Of a DNA stretch of 64,000 nt, positions 53,969 to 62,380 are shown in pieces (position 1 is the first letter of the stretch; every line of letters begins with the position of its first letter). The notes under the pieces are model-generated. The model worked only from the letters and a program-made list of their open reading frames with translations, had not been told where the DNA came from and did not search any database. Source of the DNA: Blastococcus sp. TML/M2B (GTDB taxonomy: Bacteria; Actinomycetota; Actinomycetes; Mycobacteriales; Geodermatophilaceae). A program made the translations under genes and the position numbers. Where the stretch lies: the NCBI RefSeq assembly GCF_016612865.1, contig NZ_JAENZZ010000001.1, forward strand, positions 62,001 to 126,000. The letters are read 5' to 3'.

Positions 53969-55342
53969 GTGAGGCGGGCGCTCGGGGGGCTCGGGCTCCG
54001 GGCGCGCATCGTCCTCGGGTTCGCCGCGGTGACCCTGCTCGTGTCGGTCGTGCTCGTGGGCACCACCTTCCTGCTCGCGCGCAGCTACCTGCTGGACCAG
54101 CGGGAGAGCTCGCTGACCCGGCAGGCGTTCGCCGACGCCAACGTGCTCAACGGCCGGCTGGCCACCGCGGGTGCCGACGTCGGTGAGCTGATCACCGAGC
54201 TGGTGCCCTCCGGCGGTGCCGACGTCGTCGTCCGCAGCGGGGAGTCCTGGTACTCCTCGAGCCTGGACCTCGGCGCCCGCGACGTCCCGGCCGAGCTGCA
54301 GCGGATCGTCGCCGACGGCGCGGCCGGCTCGGTGCGGATCGACGCCCCCGACGGCCCGGCGCTCATGGTGGGGGTGCCGCTGCGCGCGGCCGGCGTGGAG
54401 TACTACGAGATCGGCCGGCTCACCGAGCTGCGGCAGGCGCTGACGACGCTCTCCGCGGTGCTCGCCGCGGCGGCCACCGCGGCGACCGCAGTCGGGGCGG
54501 CCTTCGGCGTGTGGGCCAGCCGGCGGGCGGTGCAGCCGCTGGAGCAGGTCGCCGGTGCGGCCACCCGGATCGCCGGCGGCGAGCTGACCACCCGGCTGCC
54601 CCCGACCGACGACCCCGACCTGGTCGCGATCGTGGCCGGCTTCAACAGCATGGTCGACGCGCTGGCCGCCCGGATCGACCGCGACGCCCGCTTCGTCGGC
54701 GACGTCAGCCACGAGCTGCGCAGCCCGCTGACCAGCCTGGTCACCAGCGTGGAGGTGCTCGGCACCTGCCGGGAGGAGCTCTCGCCGCGTGCCGGTCAGG
54801 CGCTCGCGCTGGTGGAGGGCGAGCTCGGCCGGTTCCGCCGGATGCTCGACGACCTGCTGCAGCTGGCCCGCATCGACGGGGACGCCACGACGGCGACGAG
54901 CCGGCCGGTGTCCCTCGGCGCGCTCACCCGGGAGGTGCTGGCCGTGACCGGCCGCCCGGCGGACCTGCTCGAGGCCGCTCCGGACGACGCGACCACGGTG
55001 CTCGGCGACAAGACCAGCCTGGAGCGGGCCGTGCGCAACCTGCTGGAGAACGCCGACCGGCACGCCGGCGGTGCCTGCCGGCTGGAGGTGTGGCGCCGCG
55101 ACGACGCCGTCGTCCTCACCGTCGACGACGCCGGACCGGGCGTGCCCGTGGAGGACCGCGAGCGGATCTTCGAGCGGTTCGCCCGCGGGGCCGGCGCCGC
55201 CCGGCGCTCGCTGCCCGGCGCGGGGCTCGGCCTGGCGATCGTGGCCGAGACCGCGACGCGGCACGGCGGCGCCGCCTGGGTCACCGATGGGCCCGACGGC
55301 GGCGCGCGCTTCACCCTCTCCCTGCCGGTGGCCGGCTCGTGA
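53969..55342 (+). CDS. Membrane sensor histidine kinase
   Basis: A 457-aa kinase. Helix 1 at ~14-36, an extracytoplasmic domain of ~120 residues, helix 2 at ~155-178, HAMP, HisKA with phospho-acceptor His248 (DVSHELRSPLTSL) and HATPase_c (NLLENADRH, VDDAGPGV, GAGLGLAIV). It phosphorylates the upstream regulator. The 76-bp gap before it has no other gene. The stop overlaps the start of the GerMN lipoprotein (GTGA). Confidence 0.93.
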   Translation: MRRALGGLGLRARIVLGFAAVTLLVSVVLVGTTFLLARSYLLDQRESSLTRQAFADANVLNGRLATAGADVGELITELVPSGGADVVVRSGESWYSSSLDLGARDVPAELQRIVADGAAGSVRIDAPDGPALMVGVPLRAAGVEYYEIGRLTELRQALTTLSAVLAAAATAATAVGAAFGVWASRRAVQPLEQVAGAATRIAGGELTTRLPPTDDPDLVAIVAGFNSMVDALAARIDRDARFVGDVSHELRSPLTSLVTSVEVLGTCREELSPRAGQALALVEGELGRFRRMLDDLLQLARIDGDATTATSRPVSLGALTREVLAVTGRPADLLEAAPDDATTVLGDKTSLERAVRNLLENADRHAGGACRLEVWRRDDAVVLTVDDAGPGVPVEDRERIFERFARGAGAARRSLPGAGLGLAIVAETATRHGGAAWVTDGPDGGARFTLSLPVAGS

Positions 55343-56001
55343 CCGGCCGCCGCGCAGGGCTGCTCGCCGTCGTCCTCGGGGTGCTCCTGGCCGGGTGCGG
55401 CGTGCCCACGGGGGGCACGCCGAACCGGATCGAGCCCACCGACATCCCCTACGGGCTGGCCTCGCCGAGCCCGACGGCCACGCCCACCCCGAGCGCGGAG
55501 GCCACCACCGACCCCTCCCGCGTCTACTGGGTGTCGGCGGAGGACGCCGTCGTCCCGCGGGTGCGCGAGGTCAGCGGCTCGACCCGCCGCGAGCGGTTGG
55601 CGTTCCTGCTGGAGCAGCTGGCCGCCGGGCCCAGCCGCGCCGAGCGGGACGAGCAGCTGTACTCGCTGCTCCCGCCGGAGGTCCGGCTGAGCGTGACCGG
55701 CTTCGACGACGGCACGGCCACCATCGACCTGCAGGTGCAGGACCAGGCGCTCTCCGTGGTCGCCGGGCGCCGCGCGGTCGCGCAGATCGTGCTGACCGCG
55801 ACCAGCGTGCCGGGGGTGGAGGCGGTGCTGCTGGAGCTGGCGGGCGAGCCGATCGAGGCGCCGCTGCCGGCGGGCGCGCTGACCGCCGGGCCGCTCACCG
55901 CGCAGGACTACGCGGTCGCCACCACGCCCTCGCCGACGGCCGTCCCCGCGCCGACCGCCGTCCCCGAGGTCTCCCCGGTCCCGGCCGCCCCGCCCTCCTG
56001 A
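55339..56001 (+). CDS. GerMN-domain lipoprotein
   Basis: A 220-aa lipoprotein: signal LLAVVLGVLLAGC (lipobox LAGC), a Pro/Thr spacer, a GerMN domain (~55-185; RERLAFLLEQLAAGPS, TATIDLQVQ, VAQIVLTATSVPGVEAV) and a Pro/Thr-rich tail. GerMN domains occur in LpqB, encoded beside the MtrAB two-component system in actinobacteria; this shorter protein lacks the beta-propeller of LpqB. It may modulate its kinase at the membrane, by analogy. Overlaps the kinase by four bases. Confidence 0.85.
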   Translation: MTGRRAGLLAVVLGVLLAGCGVPTGGTPNRIEPTDIPYGLASPSPTATPTPSAEATTDPSRVYWVSAEDAVVPRVREVSGSTRRERLAFLLEQLAAGPSRAERDEQLYSLLPPEVRLSVTGFDDGTATIDLQVQDQALSVVAGRRAVAQIVLTATSVPGVEAVLLELAGEPIEAPLPAGALTAGPLTAQDYAVATTPSPTAVPAPTAVPEVSPVPAAPPS

Positions 56002-56013
56002 CGCCCCCGTCCG

Positions 56014-56071
56014 CGAGATCTGCACACTCGGGGCTCTCCCGGTACCGAAAGGCCCGAGTGTGCAGATCTCG
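56014..56071. repeat. 19-bp perfect inverted repeat with a family B-like core
   Basis: CGAGATCTGCACACTCGGG (56014-56032) and its exact complement (56053-56071) enclose 20 nt containing CCGGTACCGAAAGG, a degenerate half of the family B palindrome. It lies between the convergent lipoprotein and reductase genes, so it probably acts as a bidirectional terminator. Confidence 0.75.
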
Positions 56072-56077
56072 TGGAGG

Positions 56078-57193
56078 TCAGCGGAGGTGCCGGACGGCGG
56101 CGGCGAGGGTCGGCAGGGTGAGCCGGCCGTCGGCCAGCCCGAGGTCGACGACGTCGTCGAACACCCGCTGCTCGGCCGCGGCGGCGCGGAACGCGGCGTC
56201 CATGATCCGGGGCCAGCGGCTCAGCCGGGACGCCGCCGACGAGTGCCGCAGGTGCCGGCCGAGCCGCCGCTGCAGCGCCCGCCGGTGGGCTCGCCCGGCG
56301 TCGGCCCCGTGCACCGCCGCCGCGCCGGCGAGCGAGCCGGAGAGGACCGCGTAGAAGATGCCCTCGCCGGTGAGCGGGTTGATCAGCGAGGCGGCGTCGC
56401 CGGCCAGCAGCACGCGGCCGTCGGGTTGCCGCGGCCGCTGGGTGGACAGCGGCAGCCGGTGCGCCCGCAGCCCGTCGGGCTCGACGCCGGGCAGCAGCCG
56501 GTGCAGCCCTTCGACCAGCGCGGCGCGGCTCGCGCCGCCGGACACCAGTTCGCCGTAGCCGACGTTGGCCCGGCCGTCGCCGAGCGGGAAGGACCACGCG
56601 TAGGCCGGCCAGCGCTGCTCGGTGGTCGCGATGACCTGCACGCCGCGCTGCCCGGGGAGCTCGGGGGCGTAGCCGCGCAGCGCCACGGCCATCCGGTCCG
56701 GCTCGTTGGGGGCCAGGCCCAGCGCCCGGCGGACGACGGACTCCGCGCCGTCGGCCCCCACGACGACGTCCGCGCTGAGCACGCCGTCGATCTCCACCCG
56801 GTCGGGGTGCGCGGTCAGCCGGCGCACCTGGTGCCGCCGCAACTCGGCGCCGCCGATGAGGGCCGCGTCGAGGATCCGCGCGTCCAGCACCGCGCGCGGC
56901 ACGACGTGCGCGGGCCGGTGCAGCGCCCGCTCGACGGCCGCGCCGCCGGGGGAGCGCAGCCGCAGCCGCGGCACGGCCGGGTAGCCGTCGGTGAGCGCGG
57001 CGGGGTCCACGCCGAGGCCGGCCAGCACGTCGAGCGCCTCGGGTGCGATGCCGTCGCCGCACACCTTGTCCCGCGGGAAGTCGGCGCGGTCGAGCAGCAG
57101 CACCCGGGACGACGGCGCCGCTCGCCGGGCCGCCAGCGCCGTCGCCGCTCCCGCCGGTCCGGCCCCCACGACGACGACGTCCCAGTGCTCCAC
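56078..57193 (-). CDS. Geranylgeranyl-reductase-family FAD flavoprotein
   Basis: A 371-aa FAD-dependent oxidoreductase: dinucleotide motif VVVGAGPAGAATALAA, the family motif DKVCGDGIAPEAL, FAD motif DVVVGADGAESVVRRALG, and GRVLLAGDAASLINPLTGEGI. Relatives reduce isoprenoid double bonds (menaquinone side chain, phytyl chains) at the membrane. GTG at 57193 is chosen because TAGCGT lies exactly seven bases upstream on the minus strand, suggesting a leaderless message. A menaquinone role is plausible since menB lies 4 kb away, but that is an inference. Confidence 0.87.
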   Translation of the reverse strand: MEHWDVVVVGAGPAGAATALAARRAAPSSRVLLLDRADFPRDKVCGDGIAPEALDVLAGLGVDPAALTDGYPAVPRLRLRSPGGAAVERALHRPAHVVPRAVLDARILDAALIGGAELRRHQVRRLTAHPDRVEIDGVLSADVVVGADGAESVVRRALGLAPNEPDRMAVALRGYAPELPGQRGVQVIATTEQRWPAYAWSFPLGDGRANVGYGELVSGGASRAALVEGLHRLLPGVEPDGLRAHRLPLSTQRPRQPDGRVLLAGDAASLINPLTGEGIFYAVLSGSLAGAAAVHGADAGRAHRRALQRRLGRHLRHSSAASRLSRWPRIMDAAFRAAAAEQRVFDDVVDLGLADGRLTLPTLAAAVRHLR

Positions 57194-57240
57194 GGCAGCG
57201 ACGCTAGGCACCCGGCGTCCCCACCGCCCGCCCATCCCCC

Positions 57241-57328
57241 GGACTTTCTGTACCGAAAGTCCGCCCCGCCCTGGGACTTTCTGTACCGAAAGTCCCTCTC
57301 AACCCCGGACTTTCTGTACCGAAAGTCC
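57241..57328. repeat. Family B palindrome array, B3 (three units)
   Basis: Units at 57241, 57274 and 57307, 33 bp apart, each with core GACTTTCTGTACCGAAAGTC; the 11-bp spacers have unrelated sequences. It is 3' of the alpha/beta hydrolase, reading on the minus strand as TTTCGGTACAGAAA. Confidence 0.93.
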
Positions 57329-57333
57329 CCGGG

Positions 57334-58260
57334 CTAGGTCCTGGCGAGGGCGCGTTCGGCGGCGAGCAGCGCCCGCCAGCCGTCGCGGTCGTGCTGGACC
57401 GGCCGGGTGGCGGCGATGAAGTCCAGAAGCACCTCGACGAAGCGGTCCGGCCGGGCGAGGTGCGGCCAGTGCCCGGCGTCCGGGAACACCTCGACCCGGG
57501 CCGAGGGCACCCGCTCCCGGATCGCCTCGGCGTGCGCCACCGGCACGATCGGGTCGCGGCTGCCCCAGATGACCAGCATCGGGATCGCCTCGGCCAGGTA
57601 CAGCCGGTCGATGGCGGTGACGCACTGGCCGCGGGTGTCGACGACGCTGCGCAGGGTCCGCAGGAACGCCCGGCGCGCCTCGGCGTCGGACAGCGCCAGC
57701 ATCGCCTCGCCCGCCTCGGCGAGGTCCCGGCCGCGCTCCCACCCGACGGCCCGGCCGACGGCGTCCAGCGCGCGCACCCCGGCGCGCAGGGGGAGCGGCA
57801 GGTGGGTGAGCGCGGTCAGCACCGCCTCGCTGCCGGGCATCGCCGCCGCGCGCAGGGTCAGCGAGAGCTCCGGGCCCAGCCCGCCGCTGCCGACGAGCAC
57901 GAGCCGCTCGCAGCGCTCGGGGAACTGGTAGGCGAACTGCAGCGCGATCCCGCCGCCGAGCGAGTGCCCGACGACGGTGGCCTGCTCGATGTCGAGCACC
58001 GAGAGCAGGTCGCGCATCCCGTTGGCGTAGCCGGCGACGGAGTAGTCGCCGCGCGGCTTGTCCGAGGAGCCGTGGCCCAGCAGGTCCGGCGCGATGACGG
58101 TGTGCGAGGCGGCGAGCCGCTCGACGACGCCGGCCCAGGTCTGCGCGCTGTTGCCGATGCCGTGCAGGAGCAGCAGCGGCGGGCCCTCGCCGGCGCGCAC
58201 GAACGCCCGCCGGTGCCCGTGCACCACCCGGGTCTCCCGCGGCAGCGGCGTCGTCGGCAT
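57334..58260 (-). CDS. Alpha/beta hydrolase
   Basis: A 308-aa hydrolase with oxyanion segment LLLLHGIGNSAQTW, nucleophile elbow GHSLGGG, acid region WGSRDPIVP and catalytic His in DAGHWPHLARP. It resembles C-C-bond or ester hydrolases of the MhpC/BphD-like group, but the substrate is unknown. ATG at 58260 (MPTTPLPRETRV) is preferred over the upstream GTG at 58275. It is flanked on both sides by family B arrays. Confidence 0.9.
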   Translation of the reverse strand: MPTTPLPRETRVVHGHRRAFVRAGEGPPLLLLHGIGNSAQTWAGVVERLAASHTVIAPDLLGHGSSDKPRGDYSVAGYANGMRDLLSVLDIEQATVVGHSLGGGIALQFAYQFPERCERLVLVGSGGLGPELSLTLRAAAMPGSEAVLTALTHLPLPLRAGVRALDAVGRAVGWERGRDLAEAGEAMLALSDAEARRAFLRTLRSVVDTRGQCVTAIDRLYLAEAIPMLVIWGSRDPIVPVAHAEAIRERVPSARVEVFPDAGHWPHLARPDRFVEVLLDFIAATRPVQHDRDGWRALLAAERALART

Positions 58261-58308
58261 GCCCCAGTGCAGCACGGCCCTGTTGCCGCCGGGTTACGCC
58301 AACCGCAG

Positions 58309-58363
58309 GGACTTTCTGTACCGAAAGTCCCGTCCATCCCCGGACTTTCTGTACCGAAAGTCC
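58309..58363. repeat. Family B palindrome array, B4 (two units)
   Basis: Units at 58309 and 58342, 33 bp apart, core GACTTTCTGTACCGAAAGTC, spacer CGTCCATCCCC. It lies 3' of the LOG-family gene. Confidence 0.93.
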
Positions 58364-58378
58364 CCTGGGGAGGGTGGG

Positions 58379-58960
58379 TCAGGGGCGGGGTGGCGGGTGC
58401 TCGGCGCTCCACTTGCGGGCCGGGTGCTGATAGCCCTCGACGAAGCGGAGCAGCTCCGCGGCGTCCTGCACGACGCCGAGGGCGTCGAGGCGGGCGGCGT
58501 CGAGGTAGCCGTCGTCGACCATCCGCTGCAACTGGCCGACCAGCGGCTGCCAGAAGCCGTCGACGTCGACCAGCGCGGTCGGCTTGGCGTGCAGGCCGAG
58601 CATGCCCCACGTCCAGGCCTCGAAGAGCTCCTCGAGGGTGCCCGCGGCGCCCGGCAGCGCGACGAAGGCGTCGGACAGCTCGGCCATGACCGCCTTGCGC
58701 TCGTGCATCGTCTGCACGACCTCGAGGCGGGGGAGGCCGGTGTGCGCGACCTCGTCGTCCACCAGGTGCTGCGGGATCACGCCGATGACCTCGCCGCCGG
58801 CGGCCAGCGCCGCGTCGGCGACGACACCCATCAGCCCGACGTCCCCGCCGCCGTAGACGATGCCGACGCCGGCCCGCGCGAGGTCGGCGGCGAAGGTCGC
58901 CGCCGCCTCGGCGTGCGTTGCGGGACCGGCGTGCGACCCGGTGAAGACGGCGACGCGCAA
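58379..58960 (-). CDS. LOG-family (TIGR00730) protein, lysine-decarboxylase-like
   Basis: A 193-aa Rossmann protein of the LOG family: VYGGGDVGLMG, MHERKAVM (Arg/Glu for catalysis) and LPGAAGTLEEL, where the usual PGGxGT is PGAAGT. Relatives are cytokinin-riboside 5'-monophosphate phosphoribohydrolases; many act on nucleotide monophosphates. The TTG start at 58960 lies two bases from the MaoC stop and is the only fit for the MRVAVFTGS N-terminus. Activity may be changed by the Gly-to-Ala substitution. Confidence 0.85.
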   Translation of the reverse strand: MRVAVFTGSHAGPATHAEAAATFAADLARAGVGIVYGGGDVGLMGVVADAALAAGGEVIGVIPQHLVDDEVAHTGLPRLEVVQTMHERKAVMAELSDAFVALPGAAGTLEELFEAWTWGMLGLHAKPTALVDVDGFWQPLVGQLQRMVDDGYLDAARLDALGVVQDAAELLRFVEGYQHPARKWSAEHPPPRP

Positions 58961-58964
58961 GGGG

Positions 58965-59423
58965 TCAGCCGCCGTAGTAGCGGTACACCGGCTCCGCGAT
59001 GCAGACCGGCTTGTCGCCGCCCTCGCGCTCGATGACGCAGGAGAAGGTGAGCTGCTTGCCGCCGGCGATGTCCTCGATGTTCGTCAGCGTCGCGGTCAGC
59101 CGGACCTTCGAGCCCACGGGCACGGGGGAGGGGAAGCGGACCTTGTTCAGGCCGTAGTTGACGCCCATCACCGTGTCGGTGACCCGCAGGACCGAGCCGA
59201 ACAGCGGGACCAGCAGCGACAGCGTCAGGTAGCCGTGGGCGATCGGGCCGCCGAAGGGGCTCTCCTTGGTGGCGCGCTCGGGGTCGACGTGGATCCACTG
59301 GTGGTCGCCGGTGGCGTCGGCGAACAGGTTCACGTGCTCCTGGGTCACCTCGTACCACTCGCTGGTGCCCAGCTCGGTGCCGACGAGCCCGGGCAGCTCG
59401 GCCATGGTCGTGGTGGTGCTCAT
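58965..59423 (-). CDS. MaoC-family dehydratase, copy 2
   Basis: A 152-aa hotdog protein with the motif FADATGDHQWIHVDPERAT and GGPIAHGYLTLSLL, paralogous to the protein at 18034-18495. It differs most in the C-terminal half. Expected (R)-specific enoyl-CoA hydratase or 3-hydroxyacyl dehydratase. The ATG has GGAGGACC upstream and a TAGGTT -10-like hexamer ~45 bp further up. Confidence 0.9.
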   Translation of the reverse strand: MSTTTTMAELPGLVGTELGTSEWYEVTQEHVNLFADATGDHQWIHVDPERATKESPFGGPIAHGYLTLSLLVPLFGSVLRVTDTVMGVNYGLNKVRFPSPVPVGSKVRLTATLTNIEDIAGGKQLTFSCVIEREGGDKPVCIAEPVYRYYGG

Positions 59424-59573
59424 GGGTGGTCCTCCGTCGGGAGCGCTGACGTTGTCCCCTGGAACCTACGTCCTCGCCCCGACCGGTTCCCGACCACGCC
59501 CGGTTCTGGCAGCCTGCACCGCGACCACCGCCCGCGTCCGGTCCCGGCGGGCCCGTCCACCCGAGGAGCAGCC

Positions 59574-59957
59574 ATGACCGCAGAGGTCGCACCGGACGCC
59601 GTCGCCGCCTACGGGGCCGCCTGGGTGGAGCCGGACGCGACCGCGCGGCTGGCCCTCCTCGAGCAGGCCTGGGCGACCGACGCCGTCTACTCCGACCCGC
59701 TGGCGCACGTGGCCGGGCGCGCGGCGCTCGCCGACCACATCGGGCAGTTCCAGGCGGCCATGCCGGGCGGGCGCATCGCCGTGACCAGCGAGCCGGTGCG
59801 GCACCACGACAGCGCCTTCTTCCGGTGGTCCCTCACCGACGCCGACGGCGCCGTCGTCATGACCGGCTTCGACGTCGTCCAGCTGGACCCGGCGGGCCGC
59901 ATCGCCCGGCTCACCGGCTTCTTCGACAGCGACACCGGGACGGCGCCCGCCGCGTGA
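59574..59957 (+). CDS. NTF2/SnoaL-like protein
   Basis: A 127-aa cone-shaped alpha+beta fold: WATDAVYSDPLAHVAGRAALADHIGQF (split: YSDPLAHVAGRAALADHI), VRHHDSAFFRWSL and FDVVQLDPAGRIARLTGFF. Such proteins are isomerase/cyclase-like or simply ligand-binding; no catalytic residues are certain. Divergent from the MaoC gene. The downstream Nudix gene begins 16 bp later. Confidence 0.82.
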   Translation: MTAEVAPDAVAAYGAAWVEPDATARLALLEQAWATDAVYSDPLAHVAGRAALADHIGQFQAAMPGGRIAVTSEPVRHHDSAFFRWSLTDADGAVVMTGFDVVQLDPAGRIARLTGFFDSDTGTAPAA

Positions 59958-59973
59958 CGGCCGGAGCCGGCCG

Positions 59974-60477
59974 GTGAGGTTCACTGGGCGGGTGTTCGCC
60001 TCCACCGACGGCTGGACCTCCTGCGCCCTGGGGCACCAGCACTGGGGCCGGGCGGGCGCGGCCGGGCTGTTCCTGCACCGCGACGGTGTCGACGGCCCGG
60101 AGGTGCTGCTCCAGCACCGCGCCCTGTGGTCGCACCACGGCGGCACCTGGGGGACGCCGGGCGGCGCGCTGCACGCCGGCGAGGACCCGCACGTCGGGGC
60201 GCTGCGCGAGTGCCGGGAGGAGCTGGGCCTGACCCCCGCCGACGTCGTCCTCGGGGCGCGCTCGGTCGACGACCACGGCGGCTGGGCCTACACGACGGTG
60301 CTCGCCCGCCCCGCCCGGCCGATCGATCCGGCGGAGCTGCGGCTGGACGGCGAGAGCGACGGCGTCGCCTGGTGGCCCCTGGGCGGGCTGGACGCCGTGG
60401 CGCTGCACCCGGGTCTCGCGGCGTCCCTGGACCGGCTGGTCCCGCTGGTCGTGGGCGCGCCCGACACGCGCGGCTGA
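59974..60477 (+). CDS. Nudix hydrolase
   Basis: A 167-aa hydrolase with a full Nudix box: GGALHAGEDPHVGALRECRE followed by ELGL (G-x5-E-x7-RE-x2-EE-x-G). It cleaves nucleoside diphosphates linked to a moiety X, coordinating Mg2+ by the box glutamates. Substrate unknown. The GTG start is only just separated from the SnoaL stop, so the two form an operon. Confidence 0.9.
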   Translation: MRFTGRVFASTDGWTSCALGHQHWGRAGAAGLFLHRDGVDGPEVLLQHRALWSHHGGTWGTPGGALHAGEDPHVGALRECREELGLTPADVVLGARSVDDHGGWAYTTVLARPARPIDPAELRLDGESDGVAWWPLGGLDAVALHPGLAASLDRLVPLVVGAPDTRG

Positions 60478-60548
60478 TTGCGGAACAGGAGTAATACCTA
60501 ACGCGGCTGGGCAGGGGCGGAGTCGATCCCGTACCCGAGGAGCCGCCG

Positions 60549-61340
60549 GTGTCCTCCGCCGCCCGTCACGCCGCCCCCGAGCCCGCGCCGCCGCGGACCG
60601 GTCCCGGAGCGACGACGCCGTCGGCCGACCGCCGCCGTGCCCGCGCGCTGCTGCTGCTCGCGCTGGTCTGCGCCGCGCTGCTGGTCGCCGCGCCGCTGGC
60701 GATCGTGCGCTCGTCCACGGCGGGCGAGCCGGCCGCACAGGAGTCCGAGGCGACCGACCCGCGGACCGGCGGGGACGGCGGACCGGGGAACGGCGCCACC
60801 GGGGACGGCGACGGAGCGGATGCGGGCACGGGGACGCCGCCCGCGGTGCCGGACGAAGGGACGCCGGGCCCCGGGACGACCGACCCGGGGACGACCGATC
60901 CCGGGCCGGCCGGGCTGGAGACGGCGGCAGAACGGGTGGCCGGTGCGCCGGTCGGCACGGGCACCGCACCCGGTGCGACGACGGGCGGCGGCAGCGGAAC
61001 GGGCTGGACGCAGCCCGGCACCCGGCCGATCGAGGTCCTGCCCTCGAAGCCGGCGCCCACCCCGGCCGCGCAGCCGGGGCAGCAGCCGGCCCAGCCGCCC
61101 GTGCAGCAACCGGCCCCGCAGCAGCCCGTTCAGCCGCAACCCGCCCAGCCGCAACCGCAGCAACCGGTCCAGCCGCAGCCCGCCCCGCAGCCCCAGCCCC
61201 AGCCCGAACCCCAGCCCGACCCGGGCACCGACGCCGACGGCGTGCCCTGCCCCTGCCGGCTCGTCGACGGCGTGCTGGTCAGCCTCTCCCGGCTCGTCGG
61301 CGGCGTGCTCGCCCCGGTCGGCGGCTTGCTCGGCCGGTGA
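60549..61340 (+). CDS. Pro/Gln-rich membrane-anchored protein
   Basis: A 263-aa protein: cytoplasmic Arg/Pro N-terminus, one transmembrane helix (~33-53), a Gly/Thr-rich linker, a Pro/Gln repeat tract (~165-230; QPAQPQPQQP and similar) and a hydrophobic C-terminus with a CPC motif (VPCPCRLVDG). The tract looks like a wall-spanning linker. Function unknown. GTG at 60549 has GAGGAGCC upstream. Confidence 0.75.
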   Translation: MSSAARHAAPEPAPPRTGPGATTPSADRRRARALLLLALVCAALLVAAPLAIVRSSTAGEPAAQESEATDPRTGGDGGPGNGATGDGDGADAGTGTPPAVPDEGTPGPGTTDPGTTDPGPAGLETAAERVAGAPVGTGTAPGATTGGGSGTGWTQPGTRPIEVLPSKPAPTPAAQPGQQPAQPPVQQPAPQQPVQPQPAQPQPQQPVQPQPAPQPQPQPEPQPDPGTDADGVPCPCRLVDGVLVSLSRLVGGVLAPVGGLLGR

Positions 61341-61383
61341 CGCGACGGGCGGGCGGCCGCCGTCCCTTCGTAGGGTGCACCCC

Positions 61384-62271
61384 ATGAGCGCCCGCGACGA
61401 CGTCTCCGAGATCTTCGACAGCTCCGCGTGGCGGCCGGTCGAGGGGTTCGACTTCGCCGACATCACCTACCACCGCGCGGTGGACGCCGGCGTCGTCCGG
61501 ATCGCCTTCGACCGGCCCGAGGTGCGCAACGCGTTCCGGCCGCAGTCGGTCGACGAGCTGATCACCGCGCTGGAGCACGCCCGGCTGTCCACCGACGTCG
61601 GCTGCGTGATCCTCACCGGCAACGGGCCCAGCCCCAAGGACGGCGGCTGGGCGTTCTGCTCCGGCGGGGACCAGCGGGTGCGCGGCAGGTACGGCTACGA
61701 GCACGCGCAGGGGTCCAGCGGCCGGCTGCACATCCTCGAGGCGCAGCGGCTGATCCGGTTCATGCCGAAGGTCGTGATCTGCGTCGTCCCCGGCTGGGCG
61801 GCCGGCGGCGGGCACAGCCTGCACGTCGTCTCCGACCTGACCCTGGCCAGCGCCGAGCACGCGCGCTTCAAGCAGACCGACGCCGACGTCGGCAGCTTCG
61901 ACGGCGGGTTCGGCTCGGCCTACCTGGCCCGTCAGGTGGGGCAGAAGTTCGCCCGCGAGATCTTCTTCCTCGGCGAGGAGTACACCGCCGCCGACGCGCA
62001 CGCGATGGGCATGGTGAACCGCGTCGTCCCCCACGCGGAGCTGGAGGCCACCGCCCTGGAGTGGGGGAAGAAGATCGTGGCGAAGTCCCCGACCGCCCAG
62101 CGGATGCTCAAGTACTCGTTCAACCTCATCGACGACGGCCTGGTCGGCCAGCAGCTCTTCGCCGGCGAGACAACCCGGTTGGCCTACATGGCCGAGGAGG
62201 CCGTCGAGGGCCGGGACGCCTTCCTGGAGAAGCGCGACCCGGACTTCTCGCAGTTCCCCTGGCACGTCTGA
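61384..62271 (+). CDS. menB: 1,4-dihydroxy-2-naphthoyl-CoA synthase
   Basis: A 295-aa crotonase-fold enzyme of menaquinone biosynthesis that cyclises O-succinylbenzoyl-CoA. MenB signatures: FCSGGDQRVRG, the oxyanion loop PGWAAGGGHSLHVVSDL, DADVGSFDGGFGS with the catalytic Asp/Tyr region, and the C-terminal DFSQFPWHV. Length normal. ATG is preceded by TAGGGT seven bases upstream, suggesting a leaderless transcript. Family B array B5 follows. Confidence 0.95.
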   Translation: MSARDDVSEIFDSSAWRPVEGFDFADITYHRAVDAGVVRIAFDRPEVRNAFRPQSVDELITALEHARLSTDVGCVILTGNGPSPKDGGWAFCSGGDQRVRGRYGYEHAQGSSGRLHILEAQRLIRFMPKVVICVVPGWAAGGGHSLHVVSDLTLASAEHARFKQTDADVGSFDGGFGSAYLARQVGQKFAREIFFLGEEYTAADAHAMGMVNRVVPHAELEATALEWGKKIVAKSPTAQRMLKYSFNLIDDGLVGQQLFAGETTRLAYMAEEAVEGRDAFLEKRDPDFSQFPWHV

Positions 62272-62272
62272 C

Positions 62273-62359
62273 GGACTTTCGGTACAGAAAGTCCCGTCAG
62301 TAGGGGGACTTTCGGTACAGAAAGTCCCGGAGAGAAGCGACTTTCGGTACCGAAAGTCC
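62273..62359. repeat. Family B palindrome array, B5 (three units)
   Basis: Units at 62273, 62306 and 62338 (33 and 32 bp apart). The first two have core GACTTTCGGTACAGAAAGTC; the third has the symmetric GTACCG form but begins CGAC. It starts two bases after the menB stop. Confidence 0.92.
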
Positions 62360-62380
62360 CGGAGAGAGGCGGAGGCGCAC

